A DNA stretch of 64,000 nucleotides from a bacterium (GCA_024638655.1 JAHEJW010000013.1:1-64000); one strand, 5' to 3'; shown: positions 44,070 through 52,520, numbered from the stretch's first letter. Made by a program: numbers and translations. Notes: a model not told the origin generated them from the sequence alone.

Positions 44070-45188
44070 TTAGTTGCGATGCCTGTCGATGGAGTCGAGG
44101 AGGCTGACGACTCCTCTGAGATCGTGGACACTGGCCGCCGGAAGAAGATGGTCGATGTGCGGCAACACCGCCTTCATCCCGCGGGTCGCCGGCTGGTACT
44201 CGGCCCTTGCCGCGAGAGGATTGAGCCATATCACCATGTACACGGAGCGGGCCAGTCGGGCCATTTCTTCGGAGAGGATCGCTGGGTCACCACAATCCCA
44301 TCCATCGGAGAGAATCAGTGCCACCGGGCCCCCGCGGGCGAGCCGTCGGCTCCATTGCTTGTTCCAGACGGCCAGGGTGTCGCCGATCTTGGTCCCGCCT
44401 GACCAGTCGCTCACACTTCTCGTCACCGCCGACAGAGCTGCCTTGGTGTCGCGCCTGCGCAGGTCCTCGGTGATCCGGGTGAGCTCGGTTGAGAAAGTGA
44501 AGACCTCCACATTGTCCAGGCGATGTTGGGCTGCGTGAGCAAAAACCAAGAAGAGCTCTGCATACTTCTCCATCGACCCGGAGATGTCGGCTATGACGAT
44601 GAGAGGACGCTGCCTGAGACGTCGCTTCTTCATGGCGATCCTCATCAGGTCTCCCTCCGGGCCCACTGCTCCGTGCATGGTTCGTCGGAGGTCCGGTCGT
44701 CGGCCGTCACGTGCCCGTATCCATCTACGTGTCTTGAAGTCGCTCGGCTGCCACAACATGGTCATCACCAAGCGCCGTGCCTGAACCAGCTCAGCGTCGT
44801 CTAGATCGGCGAAGTCCTTCTTCTCCAGGTTCTCCACAGCCGACGCGCCCGCCTGGCTCTGACTCTCTTCGACCACAGATTCGGGAATCGTTTGGAGGAT
44901 CGGCTTCATCGACCGCGCTGACGCAAGGCTCGAGTGTTGCTCGGTGGTGGCCGCTGGTCGATGAAGTCCCTCGAAAAACCCCCGGAACACGTCGTCGTAC
45001 GGGCCTCGATGGGATGGGTCTGTGATCGCCAGGGCTCGAAGAGCGGAGTGCACCTGATCGCGATCGGTCAGGTCGACGAGACCGAGTGAGCGAGCCATAT
45101 CCGACACCTGCTCCGGCGTTACGGTCATCCCCCGGGCTCGAAGGGCCTCTGCGAATGAGGCCAGGTCCCTGACCGGCCCGGCGCTCAT
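44070..45188 (-). CDS. coxE: VWA-domain maturation protein CoxE
   Basis: The 372-residue protein has a C-terminal von Willebrand A domain with the MIDAS motif DISGSM near residue 200 and later SGGTKIG and LSDGWD. The N-terminal part is helical and basic. CoxE works with the AAA ATPase CoxD in maturing the copper-containing active site in Oligotropha. It overlaps coxD by four bases and precedes coxM. Confidence 0.88.
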   Translation of the reverse strand: MSAGPVRDLASFAEALRARGMTVTPEQVSDMARSLGLVDLTDRDQVHSALRALAITDPSHRGPYDDVFRGFFEGLHRPAATTEQHSSLASARSMKPILQTIPESVVEESQSQAGASAVENLEKKDFADLDDAELVQARRLVMTMLWQPSDFKTRRWIRARDGRRPDLRRTMHGAVGPEGDLMRIAMKKRRLRQRPLIVIADISGSMEKYAELFLVFAHAAQHRLDNVEVFTFSTELTRITEDLRRRDTKAALSAVTRSVSDWSGGTKIGDTLAVWNKQWSRRLARGGPVALILSDGWDCGDPAILSEEMARLARSVYMVIWLNPLAARAEYQPATRGMKAVLPHIDHLLPAASVHDLRGVVSLLDSIDRHRN

Positions 45189-46063
45189 CCCACCAGCGCT
45201 TCGACCCCCGAGGCCCGCACGGCGTCGATGTCGTCTTTGTACTTGAGTACGACCCCGAGTGTGCTGTCGATCAAGTTCGGCGTCAGCTCACCTGCGGCGA
45301 GCAGCTTGATCGACTCGGCCCAGTCGAGCGTCTCTGCGACGCCCGGAGGTTTGAACAGGTCCATGTCGCGAAGCCTCTCCATGGCGAGGGCCAGCGATTT
45401 GGCGAGATCTTCCTCGATTCCCGGCACCTTTCGAGTCACGATCGACGCTTCGAGATCCGGGGTCGGGTAATCGATCCAGTGGTAGATGCACCTGCGTTTC
45501 AGGGCATCGTGAATCTCCCTCGTTCGATTTGAAGTCAGGACCACGATCGGAGGCGATTCGGCCCTGATGGTGCCGATCTCGGGGATAGACACCTGGAAGT
45601 CGGACAACAGTTCGAGGAGAAAGGCCTCGAACTCCTCGTCGGCGCGATCCAGCTCGTCGATGAGTAGCACCGGTTTTCGCCCTTCCCTTGCGGCTTCCAG
45701 GGCCTGGAGGAGGGGCCGGGCGATCAGAAAGTCGCGGCTCATGATGTCGCGCGCCTCCGCGGTGGCTCCCTCACCTCGCGCCTCGAGGAGACGGATCTCC
45801 ATCATCTGGCGCGCATAGTCCCATTCGTAGAGGGCATGCCCCACGTCGAGGCCCTCGTAGCACTGGAGACGAATGAGCTCCTCACCGCTGATCCCGGCCA
45901 ATACCTTGGCTACCTCAGTCTTGCCAACTCCAGCCTCACCTTCGAGGAAGAGTGGACGTCCCAGCTGGAGGGCCAGATGTATGGCGACGGTCAGGTCCTG
46001 GGCGGCGAAGTAGTCCTGGTCGTCGAGCCGGGCGGCTAACTCTTCGATGGTCGCAGGGAGCAC
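45185..46063 (-). CDS. coxD: MoxR-type AAA+ ATPase CoxD
   Basis: The 292-residue AAA+ ATPase has Walker A GEAGVGKTE (residues 42-50), Walker B VLLIDELDRAD and sensor TSNRTREIHDAL. It belongs to the MoxR family and pairs with the VWA protein CoxE. In known systems CoxD is needed to install sulfur and copper in CoxL. GTG 46063 opens the operon; TAACCT seven bases upstream suggests a leaderless start. Confidence 0.9.
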   Translation of the reverse strand: MLPATIEELAARLDDQDYFAAQDLTVAIHLALQLGRPLFLEGEAGVGKTEVAKVLAGISGEELIRLQCYEGLDVGHALYEWDYARQMMEIRLLEARGEGATAEARDIMSRDFLIARPLLQALEAAREGRKPVLLIDELDRADEEFEAFLLELLSDFQVSIPEIGTIRAESPPIVVLTSNRTREIHDALKRRCIYHWIDYPTPDLEASIVTRKVPGIEEDLAKSLALAMERLRDMDLFKPPGVAETLDWAESIKLLAAGELTPNLIDSTLGVVLKYKDDIDAVRASGVEALVG

Positions 46064-46070
46064 GGGGAAC

Positions 46071-46076
46071 AGGTTA
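46071..46076 (-). promoter_or_regulatory. -10-like hexamer of the cox operon
   Basis: TAACCT on the minus strand ends seven bases before GTG 46063, with no Shine-Dalgarno sequence. It is the only promoter-like element seen at the head of the cox genes. No clear regulator-binding repeat is visible beside it. Confidence 0.4.
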
Positions 46077-46115
46077 AGGGTTACTCGGCGGCTGTGGATT
46101 CGGCGGCTGGGGCAC

Positions 46116-46457
46116 TCAGCGCTCTAACAATTGGATCTGATTCCCGTCAGGGTCGGTGTACGTAGTGAATCGCGCTGCGCCCGTATCGGTGATCTCCGGA
46201 TCGCTTGGATCAAGGCCGAGGTTGGCCAGACGCCGCATCTCGGCATCGAGGTCGCCGACGCGAAACGACGGCACCGAGGTCGACGGCCCATCCGGTCGCT
46301 GGCCCTCGTGCAGAGCGAACCTGGCCTCTCCCTCGACCTTCATGTTCTGCCATGCCCCGTAGCGATCGCCAGCGTCGATGCCGAGCGTGGCATACCAATC
46401 GAGGGCGCGTTCCATATCGGTCACCCACACGAACACGGTGTCGAGTTGGAACGTCAC
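46116..46457 (-). CDS. VOC family protein
   Basis: The 113-residue protein has the glyoxalase/bleomycin-resistance pattern: FVWVTDMERALDWYATLGI, ARFALHEG, VPSFRVGDLDAEMRRLANLG and FTTYTDPDGNQIQLLE. The substrate is unknown. The start is GTG 46457, with TAGGTT seven bases upstream that overlaps the ffh -10 on the other strand. Confidence 0.85.
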   Translation of the reverse strand: MTFQLDTVFVWVTDMERALDWYATLGIDAGDRYGAWQNMKVEGEARFALHEGQRPDGPSTSVPSFRVGDLDAEMRRLANLGLDPSDPEITDTGAARFTTYTDPDGNQIQLLER

Positions 46458-46463
46458 GCCGCA

Positions 46464-46470
46464 TAACCTA
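46464..46470. promoter_or_regulatory. Overlapping divergent -10 boxes for ffh and the VOC gene
   Basis: TAACCT on the plus strand (46464-46469) and TAGGTT on the minus strand (46465-46470) share five base pairs. They lie nine bases from the ffh ATG and seven from the VOC GTG. The whole intergenic space is only 21 bases, so any -35 elements must lie inside the opposing coding regions. Confidence 0.5.
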
Positions 46471-46478
46471 GACAATCG

Positions 46479-47813
46479 ATGTTCGATGCGCTGACCCAGA
46501 GGTTCGAGACTGTCTTCGCCGGTCTGAGGGGCAAAGGCAAGCTTTCGGAGAAGGACATAGACCAGGCCATTCGGGAGGTACGTCTCGCCCTCCTCGAGGC
46601 CGACGTGAACGTGTCGGTGGTCAAGTCGTTCCTCGCCAGAGTCAAAGACCGTGCGCTCAGCGAGGACGTTTCCAAGTCGATCTCGCCCGGACAACAAGTT
46701 ATCAAGATCGTGCACGAGGAGCTGGTAGAGACGCTCGGATCGGAAGCATCGCCACTGTCGAGGTCCGCTCCGCCGTTGACGATCCTGATGGTCGGGCTCC
46801 AGGGATCTGGGAAGACAACGTCCGCCGCCAAGCTCGCCAGTCGGGTGCAATCCGAAGGCAAGAGGCCGATGCTGGTTGCGGCCGACCTGCAGCGCCCGGC
46901 GGCGATCGACCAGCTGGAGACCCTCGGTCGGACGATTGAAGTCCCTGTCTACACGGACCGAAAGGGGAAACCCCCCAAGCTGGCGAAATCGGCGATGAAG
47001 GAGGCGGAGAAGACCGGACGCGACGTTGTGATCGTGGATACGGCCGGTCGTCTCCAGATCGATGACGAGCTGATGAAAGAGCTCGCAGCGGTACGCAAGG
47101 CCGTGGATCCCGACGAGATCTTGCTGGTCGTCGACGCCATGACCGGCCAGGATGCCGTCAACGTCGCACAGGGCTTTCAGGATCAGATCGGCATAACGGG
47201 CATCGTCCTCTCCAAGCTCGACGGGGACGCCCGAGGGGGTGCGGCCATCTCAGTGAGGGAAGTCACCGGTGCGCCGGTCAAGTTCGCCGGCATAGGGGAG
47301 GGGATCGGTGACCTCGAGCCGTTCCATCCTGAGCGAATGGCCTCTCGGATCCTCGGGATGGGCGATGTGCTCACCCTGATCGAGAAGGCCGAGACCGCCT
47401 TCGATGAGGATCAGGCCGAGAAGGCAGCCCAGAAGCTCCAGAAGGGGGAATTCACCCTCGAAGACTTTCTCGCCCAGTTCGAAGCCATGAAGTCGATGGG
47501 GCCTCTCTCCGACATCCTTGCTATGCTTCCTGGCTCCGGATCGCTCCTGCGTGAGGTCGAAATCGATGATCGCGACCTCAAGAGGGTGGAGGCAATCATC
47601 CAGTCAATGACGCCTGCTGAGCGCCGGAACCCCAAGATCATCGGCGGCAGCCGAAAGCGGAGGATCGCGTCCGGCTCGGGCACCAGCCCCCAGGACGTGA
47701 ATCGCCTGCTCAAGCAGTTCGCCGAGACGCAGAAGATGATGAAGACGCTGGCCGGAGGTAAGGGCTTGCCATCCCTCCAGGGCCTCATGGGCGGCCGGTC
47801 GTCTAGAAGATGA
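46479..47813 (+). CDS. ffh: Signal recognition particle protein Ffh
   Basis: The 444-residue SRP54 has an N domain starting MFDALTQRFETVFAGLRGKGKLSE, the GTPase with GLQGSGKTT (residues 106-114), DTAGRL and LSKLDGDARGG, and a methionine-rich M domain. It binds signal sequences and SRP RNA and docks to FtsY, which is also in this window. It has no Shine-Dalgarno sequence; the start is supported by the family N-terminus and by the TAACCT box. Confidence 0.96.
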   Translation: MFDALTQRFETVFAGLRGKGKLSEKDIDQAIREVRLALLEADVNVSVVKSFLARVKDRALSEDVSKSISPGQQVIKIVHEELVETLGSEASPLSRSAPPLTILMVGLQGSGKTTSAAKLASRVQSEGKRPMLVAADLQRPAAIDQLETLGRTIEVPVYTDRKGKPPKLAKSAMKEAEKTGRDVVIVDTAGRLQIDDELMKELAAVRKAVDPDEILLVVDAMTGQDAVNVAQGFQDQIGITGIVLSKLDGDARGGAAISVREVTGAPVKFAGIGEGIGDLEPFHPERMASRILGMGDVLTLIEKAETAFDEDQAEKAAQKLQKGEFTLEDFLAQFEAMKSMGPLSDILAMLPGSGSLLREVEIDDRDLKRVEAIIQSMTPAERRNPKIIGGSRKRRIASGSGTSPQDVNRLLKQFAETQKMMKTLAGGKGLPSLQGLMGGRSSRR

Positions 47814-47832
47814 AGCTCCGAGAGGTGAATAG

Positions 47833-48267
47833 ATGGCCGTGAGAATGAGACTGATGCGGATGGGCAAGAAGAAGCAGCCCATGTACCGCGTCGTGGTCGT
47901 GGACAAGAGGGCGCCCCGTGATGGTCGCTATATCGAGCAAATCGGTAGGTATGAGCCACTCCACAATCCTTCGATCGTCGAGATCGACAACGAGCGGGCC
48001 CTGTCCTGGCTCGAGAAGGGCGCTACCCCGAGCGAAACGGTCGAGAAGCTGCTCAACATCTCGGGCGCCATGAACACCATGAAGGTACAGACAGGTGGCA
48101 TCCACGTTGTCGGTGTCGACAAGACTGAAACGACCCCCACCCCAGACGCCGAAAAAGAGCCTGACCCCGAGGACCCGACACCCGAAGAACCCCAAACTGA
48201 GGCGTCCGAATCCGAGGCGTCCGAGTCGGAGGCGGCCGGGGCCGAAGCGGACACGGAGGAGGAGTGA
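47833..48267 (+). CDS. rpsP: 30S ribosomal protein S16 with long acidic tail
   Basis: The 144-residue protein begins with a normal S16 core (MAVRMRLMRMGKKKQPMYRVVVVD, RYIEQIGRYEPL). After about residue 95 it continues with a roughly 45-residue tail rich in Glu, Pro, Thr and Ser, including the repeat SEASESEA and ending EADTEEE. Typical S16 proteins are 80-100 residues. GAGAGGTGA lies upstream of the ATG. It overlaps khpA by four bases if that gene starts at GTG 48264. Confidence 0.94.
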   Translation: MAVRMRLMRMGKKKQPMYRVVVVDKRAPRDGRYIEQIGRYEPLHNPSIVEIDNERALSWLEKGATPSETVEKLLNISGAMNTMKVQTGGIHVVGVDKTETTPTPDAEKEPDPEDPTPEEPQTEASESEASESEAAGAEADTEEE

Positions 48268-48521
48268 CAGTGGCTCAGGGAGAGATCGTCGAACGTGTGG
48301 TGACCTATATCGTCAGGAGCATCGTGGAGGAGCCAGACGAGGTCGAGGTGACGCTCGTGGAGCAAGGCCCCGACGAGATGACCGCCGAGGTTCGCACAGC
48401 CAAGGGAGACATGGGTCGTGTGATCGGCCGGCGCGGGAGGGTGGCCAAGGCAATACGCGCCGCCGCCAGCGCTGCGGGTGAGGAAGAGGGGATCTCCGCT
48501 GGAGTCGAGTTCATCGACTGA
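48264..48521 (+). CDS. khpA: KH-domain RNA-binding protein KhpA
   Basis: The 85-residue protein has a single KH domain with the GxxG loop GRRG in MGRVIGRRGRVAKAIR. KhpA, often with KhpB, is a small RNA chaperone, and its gene stands between rpsP and rimM in many Gram-positive bacteria. The start may be GTG 48264 or GTG 48270; GGAGGAGGAG precedes both. Confidence 0.9.
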   Translation: MTVAQGEIVERVVTYIVRSIVEEPDEVEVTLVEQGPDEMTAEVRTAKGDMGRVIGRRGRVAKAIRAAASAAGEEEGISAGVEFID

Positions 48522-49008
48522 TCGCCCCTCGTTTCGGGTCGGGCGGCTGGGAAAACCACATGGCCTGGACGGATTCCTAGGGTTATACGTCGACGAGACC
48601 GAATTGGTCCACTTTCAACCCGGATCAGTCGTCTTTCTCGACGACCGACCCCATCGTGTTCGGGCTCTGAGGCGGTCCGATCGCGGACACCAGGTGGCCT
48701 TCGAGGAGGTCACTGACCGAGGCACAGCGGAATCCATCCGCAATCTCTTCGTGTTTGTCGAGGCTCGACGGGAGCTCGGTGACGAGGAGTTCTGGCCCGA
48801 AGACCTCATCGGTCTCCAGGTTCGCCCTGACGGCGGGACCGTCGTCGACGTCGCTTTCGGCACAGCTCAGGATCGGCTGGTCATCGAGCGAGAAGGGGTC
48901 CGCTTCGAGGTCCCATTCGTCGAGGCTCTGGTGCCGTTGGTAGACGTCGAGGCCGGCTATGTCGAGGTTGCCGAGATCGACGGCCTCAACCCGCCACCAG
49001 ATCTATAG
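48499..49008 (+). CDS. rimM: Ribosome maturation factor RimM (possible CTG start)
   Basis: The protein of about 169 residues has RimM's N-terminal barrel (FRVGRLGKPHGLDGFLGLYV) and the PRC-barrel C-terminal domain (EEFWPEDLIGLQV, PFVEALVPLVDVEAGYVEV). It assists 30S head assembly around S19. The start is unclear. GTG 48478 lacks a ribosome-binding site and overlaps khpA by 44 bases. CTG 48499 has GAGGGG seven bases upstream. The 3' end overlaps a convergent lipoprotein gene by 23 bases. Confidence 0.85.
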   Translation: MESSSSTDRPSFRVGRLGKPHGLDGFLGLYVDETELVHFQPGSVVFLDDRPHRVRALRRSDRGHQVAFEEVTDRGTAESIRNLFVFVEARRELGDEEFWPEDLIGLQVRPDGGTVVDVAFGTAQDRLVIEREGVRFEVPFVEALVPLVDVEAGYVEVAEIDGLNPPPDL

Positions 49009-49843
49009 ACACGCCCTCGAAGCCACCGGGATCGGAGTCTCTGTCACCGACGAATAGTGCGACAGGGCCGGGCATGAGCTCGAGTGCCACACGGAACTCA
49101 CCCCAGGTCTTCGTGTTGTCGGCGGTGGTTGCGTCTGCCTCCACGACGAGGTCGTCGCCTTCCTGGCCGACAATCGCGACGGCAGCGACGTCAGACCCTA
49201 TCCCACGCGCATAACCCTCGACGTTCAGGGTGGTGGGAATGGTCGCTTCGTCGGAAGGGAAGGTGAGGACGATCAATTCGGCCGTCACCGGTTGCGCCGA
49301 ATAGGGGACTATGCCCGGCTGCAACTCCACCTTCAGACGAGCAGGCGAGCTGGTCAGGTCGATCCTGGCCTGGGTAGGTGCGGCTAGATGCAGGTCGATG
49401 AACATTCCGCCATCCAGCGCCCGAACGACGTAGAGACGTTTGACAAGTGCTGTCTCCACGAGCTGGTCTGTGATGACCGTCTCCACGGCGCTCGTCGAGA
49501 TGCGCAGCACGCCTACCTCGTCGATGAACTCGGCTCTCACCGAGGGGGGTGTCGTCGCCGGCGCACCTTCGGCCGTCTCGAACTCGATCTCGAAAGTCTC
49601 ACATGCCTCTTCGGCCTGCCAGCGGACGAGGCCGATCTTTGTTGAGTCCGAGCCGGTGTTGTCGAACTCGTCGATCAGTCCACCCTCGGTGAATTGCTCC
49701 TCGACGGGGCATCCGACCACCAGGGGCTGTGTCGTCGCGCTCAACGATGGCTGAGTCACGGTGGCAACCGACGTCGTCACTTCGGCACCATTGGAGGCGC
49801 ATCCCGTCAGGATCATGACGACACAGAGGATCACGGCCCGCAT
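48986..49843 (-). CDS. Putative lipoprotein with a Gmad2-like C-terminal domain
   Basis: The 285-residue protein starts with a lipoprotein signal (MRAVILCVVMILTGCAS; lipobox LTGC, Cys15). Then come a Thr/Ser-rich linker, a middle domain, and a C-terminal immunoglobulin-like segment (ELIVLTFPSDEATIPTTLNVEGYARG) resembling Gmad2. It should be anchored on the outer face of the membrane. The function is unknown. ATG 49843 is preceded by TACGCT eight bases upstream. Its end overlaps rimM by 23 bases. Confidence 0.75.
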   Translation of the reverse strand: MRAVILCVVMILTGCASNGAEVTTSVATVTQPSLSATTQPLVVGCPVEEQFTEGGLIDEFDNTGSDSTKIGLVRWQAEEACETFEIEFETAEGAPATTPPSVRAEFIDEVGVLRISTSAVETVITDQLVETALVKRLYVVRALDGGMFIDLHLAAPTQARIDLTSSPARLKVELQPGIVPYSAQPVTAELIVLTFPSDEATIPTTLNVEGYARGIGSDVAAVAIVGQEGDDLVVEADATTADNTKTWGEFRVALELMPGPVALFVGDRDSDPGGFEGVSIDLVAG

Positions 49844-49851
49844 TTCGAGGG

Positions 49852-49857
49852 AGCGTA
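49852..49857 (-). promoter_or_regulatory. -10-like hexamer for the lipoprotein gene
   Basis: TACGCT on the minus strand ends eight bases before ATG 49843, with no Shine-Dalgarno sequence. A TAGGTT on the plus strand at 49869-49874 could serve the divergent thiolase gene. Confidence 0.4.
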
Positions 49858-49907
49858 AGCCCTGGGACTAGGTTTCGGGCGCAATCGAGCCGACCAGGGA
49901 ACCCCAG

Positions 49908-51071
49908 ATGTCAGAAGCAGTAATCGTTGCCACCACGCGCAGTCCCATAGGCCGTGCCTACAAAGGCTCACTCATCGATGTACGTGCTGACGACCTGGCC
50001 GGTCATGCGATTGACGCGTTGATGAACAAGGTGCCAGAGGTCGATCGTGCCTCGGTCGAGGACGTCATGGTCGGTTGTGGTTTGACCCACCATGAGCAGG
50101 GTTTCAACATGGCGCGTCCAGTGTCCTTGCTCGGTGGAATGCCGGAGACAGTGCCGGCGACCACGGTCAACCGATTCTGCGCCTCGTCCCTGCAGACCAT
50201 CCGCATGGCCTTCCATGCCATCCAACGTGGAGAGGGGGACACCTATGTTGCAGCTGGGAGCGAGTCGGTCAGTCGGACCTACGGAAAGGCATTCGACAGT
50301 GAAGACCTGAATCCACGCTTCACCGATGAGAGTCGCGACGACTTCATCAACAACGTCTACATCCCGATGGGCAACACGGCGGAGAACGTGGCCGAGCGAT
50401 ATGGCATCACCCGCGAGCGGATGGACGAGTTCGCCAAGCGTTCCCAGGATCGAGCTGTCGAGGCACAGAAGAATGGGTTCTTCGACTGGGAGATCTCCCC
50501 GATCGAGATCCCAGATGGCCGGGTCATTCGCGACGATGACGGACCGCGACCGAACACGACGGTGGAGAAGCTGGCTGAGCTTCCTCCGGTTTTCAAGCCG
50601 GACGGTTCGGTGACTGCGGGCAACTCGTGTCCATTGAACGATGGCTCGGCTGCCGTCCTCGTCATGTCCGAGAATCGCGCATCCAGAATGGGCCTCCAGC
50701 CTCTGGCTCGGATCGTCGCCTCGTCGGTCGCAGGTCTGGAGCCCGAGTACATGGGCATGGGACCGGTATACGCCGTCCGCAAGGTTCTCGAGCAATCGGG
50801 CATGACGCTCGACGACATCGACGTGATCGAGCTGAACGAAGCGTTCGCCGCGCAGGTCTTGGCCTGTGTCGACGAGCTGGGGATCGACATGGACAAGCTC
50901 AACCCCCACGGTGGTGCCATCGCCCTCGGTCACCCCTTCGGCATGACAGGTGCCCGAATCATGGGCACGCTGCTCAACGATCTGCGAACGCTCGACGAGA
51001 CATTTGGTTTGGAGACCATGTGCGTCGGCGGCGGCCAGGGCATGGCCATGATCGTGGAGAGGCTGAGCTGA
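49908..51071 (+). CDS. Acetyl-CoA C-acyltransferase (thiolase)
   Basis: The 387-residue thiolase has the nucleophile Cys91 (NRFCASSLQT), the C-terminal histidine in GGAIALGHPFGMTGAR, and the second catalytic Cys in CVGGGQGMA. It either cleaves 3-ketoacyl-CoA in beta-oxidation or condenses acetyl-CoA; sequence alone does not decide. The start is ATG 49908 with AGGGA nearby. With etfAB and the enoyl-CoA hydratase it fits fatty-acid oxidation. Confidence 0.92.
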   Translation: MSEAVIVATTRSPIGRAYKGSLIDVRADDLAGHAIDALMNKVPEVDRASVEDVMVGCGLTHHEQGFNMARPVSLLGGMPETVPATTVNRFCASSLQTIRMAFHAIQRGEGDTYVAAGSESVSRTYGKAFDSEDLNPRFTDESRDDFINNVYIPMGNTAENVAERYGITRERMDEFAKRSQDRAVEAQKNGFFDWEISPIEIPDGRVIRDDDGPRPNTTVEKLAELPPVFKPDGSVTAGNSCPLNDGSAAVLVMSENRASRMGLQPLARIVASSVAGLEPEYMGMGPVYAVRKVLEQSGMTLDDIDVIELNEAFAAQVLACVDELGIDMDKLNPHGGAIALGHPFGMTGARIMGTLLNDLRTLDETFGLETMCVGGGQGMAMIVERLS

Positions 51072-51137
51072 GTCCGGACTGGGTCCCGACTTTCCAACCT
51101 CTCGCCTCGAGTCGGTCGCAAAGGCGTGCCACGACCG

Positions 51138-51602
51138 TCAGAACAGCGCCTCTCCAGGTATCTCGCTGGCTTGCTTCACCCAGCGGGCGAACTGGGCCCG
51201 ATCGAGTTCCTCGCCTTCGTGGACGTGGAGGTATCGCACCCGTTCGTGCTTGGAGTCGACCGGGGGAGGGGGGCTCAGCGAGGAACCGTTGAGGAAGGTG
51301 ACCTTGATGTACCTGGTGAAGCAGTGGAAGCTGAGGAACCAGCCCCCTCCCTCCACACCGTAGAAGGGCGAATTCCAACGCACAGCTTTCTGCACGTCGG
51401 GCATCGTGTCGACGATGATCGAATCGAGGAGCCGACCCACGTCGCGTTTCCAGTCCGGCATCGCGTCGAGATACGCCTGGACGGGGGCATCGCCATCACC
51501 TTTGGGGATCTGGGGATTGCCGCCCGAGAGGAGCTTCGGTTTCGAGCCAGCTGGCGCCGCCACGTCCTCAGCCTCCTTGTCAGGGCGCTTGCTGTCGCTC
51601 AT
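51138..51602 (-). CDS. DUF1801 family protein
   Basis: The 154-residue protein matches DUF1801 (YdhG-like): VQAYLDAMPDWKRDVGRLLDSII, AVRWNSPFYGVEGGGWFLSFHCF and YIKVTFLNGSSL. It has a lysine- and proline-rich N-terminus. The function is unknown. It lies three bases after the SRPBCC gene and is the last gene of the arsR unit. Confidence 0.82.
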   Translation of the reverse strand: MSDSKRPDKEAEDVAAPAGSKPKLLSGGNPQIPKGDGDAPVQAYLDAMPDWKRDVGRLLDSIIVDTMPDVQKAVRWNSPFYGVEGGGWFLSFHCFTRYIKVTFLNGSSLSPPPPVDSKHERVRYLHVHEGEELDRAQFARWVKQASEIPGEALF

Positions 51603-51605
51603 GGA

Positions 51606-52097
51606 TCATCCCGAGAGGTGCTTGCCGAGCTTGTCGAGCTGTTGTTTGTAGCCCCATTTCATGCCGAACGCCGCCATCCTGGCCTTGGAGCCGACCTTGC
51701 TGATCGTGACTCGGAGAGTGACGGTGGTTCCTTCGCCGGTTCCTGTCAGGGTGAGGTCGTTGGTGTGCTCGATCGTCGTGGCTTCCTCCTCACCCTCCGT
51801 CCAGGATCGTGCCTCGTAGACCAGCCGGGCTTTCTCCTCGATGAGTGAGAACGTTCCAACCATCGGCCAGCGGGTCCCTCGATACTTGCCCATTTCGTCT
51901 CCGGCCTCCATCACGATGCGAATGGTGCCACCAACACGCAGATCGACTTCGCATTCGGGAACCGTCGTCTTCTCGGGTCCCCACCACTGCCGAAGCCGGT
52001 CGGCCTCCGTCCAGGCCCGCCACACGGTCTCGAGGGGTGCCGGGTAGGAGCGCTCGAACGTCAGCTCATTGGTCTTCTTGAATGCCGCCAGGATCAT
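51606..52097 (-). CDS. SRPBCC (AHSA1-type) ligand-binding protein
   Basis: The 163-residue protein has the START/Bet v1-like fold pattern of the AHSA1 family: FERSYPAPLETVWRAWTEADRLRQWWGP, VGGTIRIVM and MKWGYKQQLDKLGKHL. Such proteins bind small hydrophobic ligands. The gene stands between an arsR regulator and DUF1801, an arrangement seen in many bacteria. The substrate is unknown. Confidence 0.87.
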   Translation of the reverse strand: MILAAFKKTNELTFERSYPAPLETVWRAWTEADRLRQWWGPEKTTVPECEVDLRVGGTIRIVMEAGDEMGKYRGTRWPMVGTFSLIEEKARLVYEARSWTEGEEEATTIEHTNDLTLTGTGEGTTVTLRVTISKVGSKARMAAFGMKWGYKQQLDKLGKHLSG

Positions 52098-52154
52098 CGC
52101 GGTGTCTCCCCGGCGGTCGCCTCGATGGCCAAGGCTGGTTCGGTTGGGCCGTTC

Positions 52155-52484
52155 TCACTCATCTTCATTCCTTTTCTCAGCGAGAGAGTTCAGGTAGGCG
52201 TCCAGCGAGTCCAGACGGGTGGACCAGAGCCGTTCGAACGAATCGACCCACTCTCCGATCTCTTCGAATGGCTCGGCCTCCAGGTGATAAATCCGTCGAC
52301 GTTCGATTGGCTCCACAGCGACGATCGCTGCCTCGGCCAGCACTCGAAGGTGCTTTGAGACCTGCGGTTGACGAATAGCCAGCGTGTCAGCTATCTCACC
52401 GACCGACAACGGGCCGTTGCGTAGCAACTCAACGATCCGCAAGCGGCTGGGTTCTCCGAGTGCACGAAAGGTCTCTGTCTTCAC
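52155..52484 (-). CDS. ArsR-family transcriptional repressor
   Basis: The 109-residue winged-helix regulator reads FRALGEPSRLRIVELLRNGPLSVGEIADTL, then the recognition region QPQVSKHLRVLAEAAIV. No metal-binding cysteines are visible, so it likely senses something other than arsenic-type metals. The GTG 52484 sits seven bases after a TACGTT -10, so the message is probably leaderless. An inverted repeat covers its -35 and suggests autoregulation. Confidence 0.9.
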   Translation of the reverse strand: MKTETFRALGEPSRLRIVELLRNGPLSVGEIADTLAIRQPQVSKHLRVLAEAAIVAVEPIERRRIYHLEAEPFEEIGEWVDSFERLWSTRLDSLDAYLNSLAEKRNEDE

Positions 52485-52491
52485 GGAACGA

Positions 52492-52520
52492 AACGTAGCG
52501 AGGTGTCATATTCTCGTCAA
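52492..52520 (-). promoter_or_regulatory. Promoter of the arsR unit
   Basis: On the minus strand TTGACG (52515-52520) and TACGTT (52492-52497) are exactly 17 bases apart, and the -10 ends seven bases before the GTG. This is the most complete sigma-70-type promoter in the window. Confidence 0.7.

Noticed and set aside
51072-51137. CGGTCG/CGACCG inverted repeat between thiolase and DUF1801
   Set aside because: The 6-bp arms, long loop and absence of a T run do not support a terminator.
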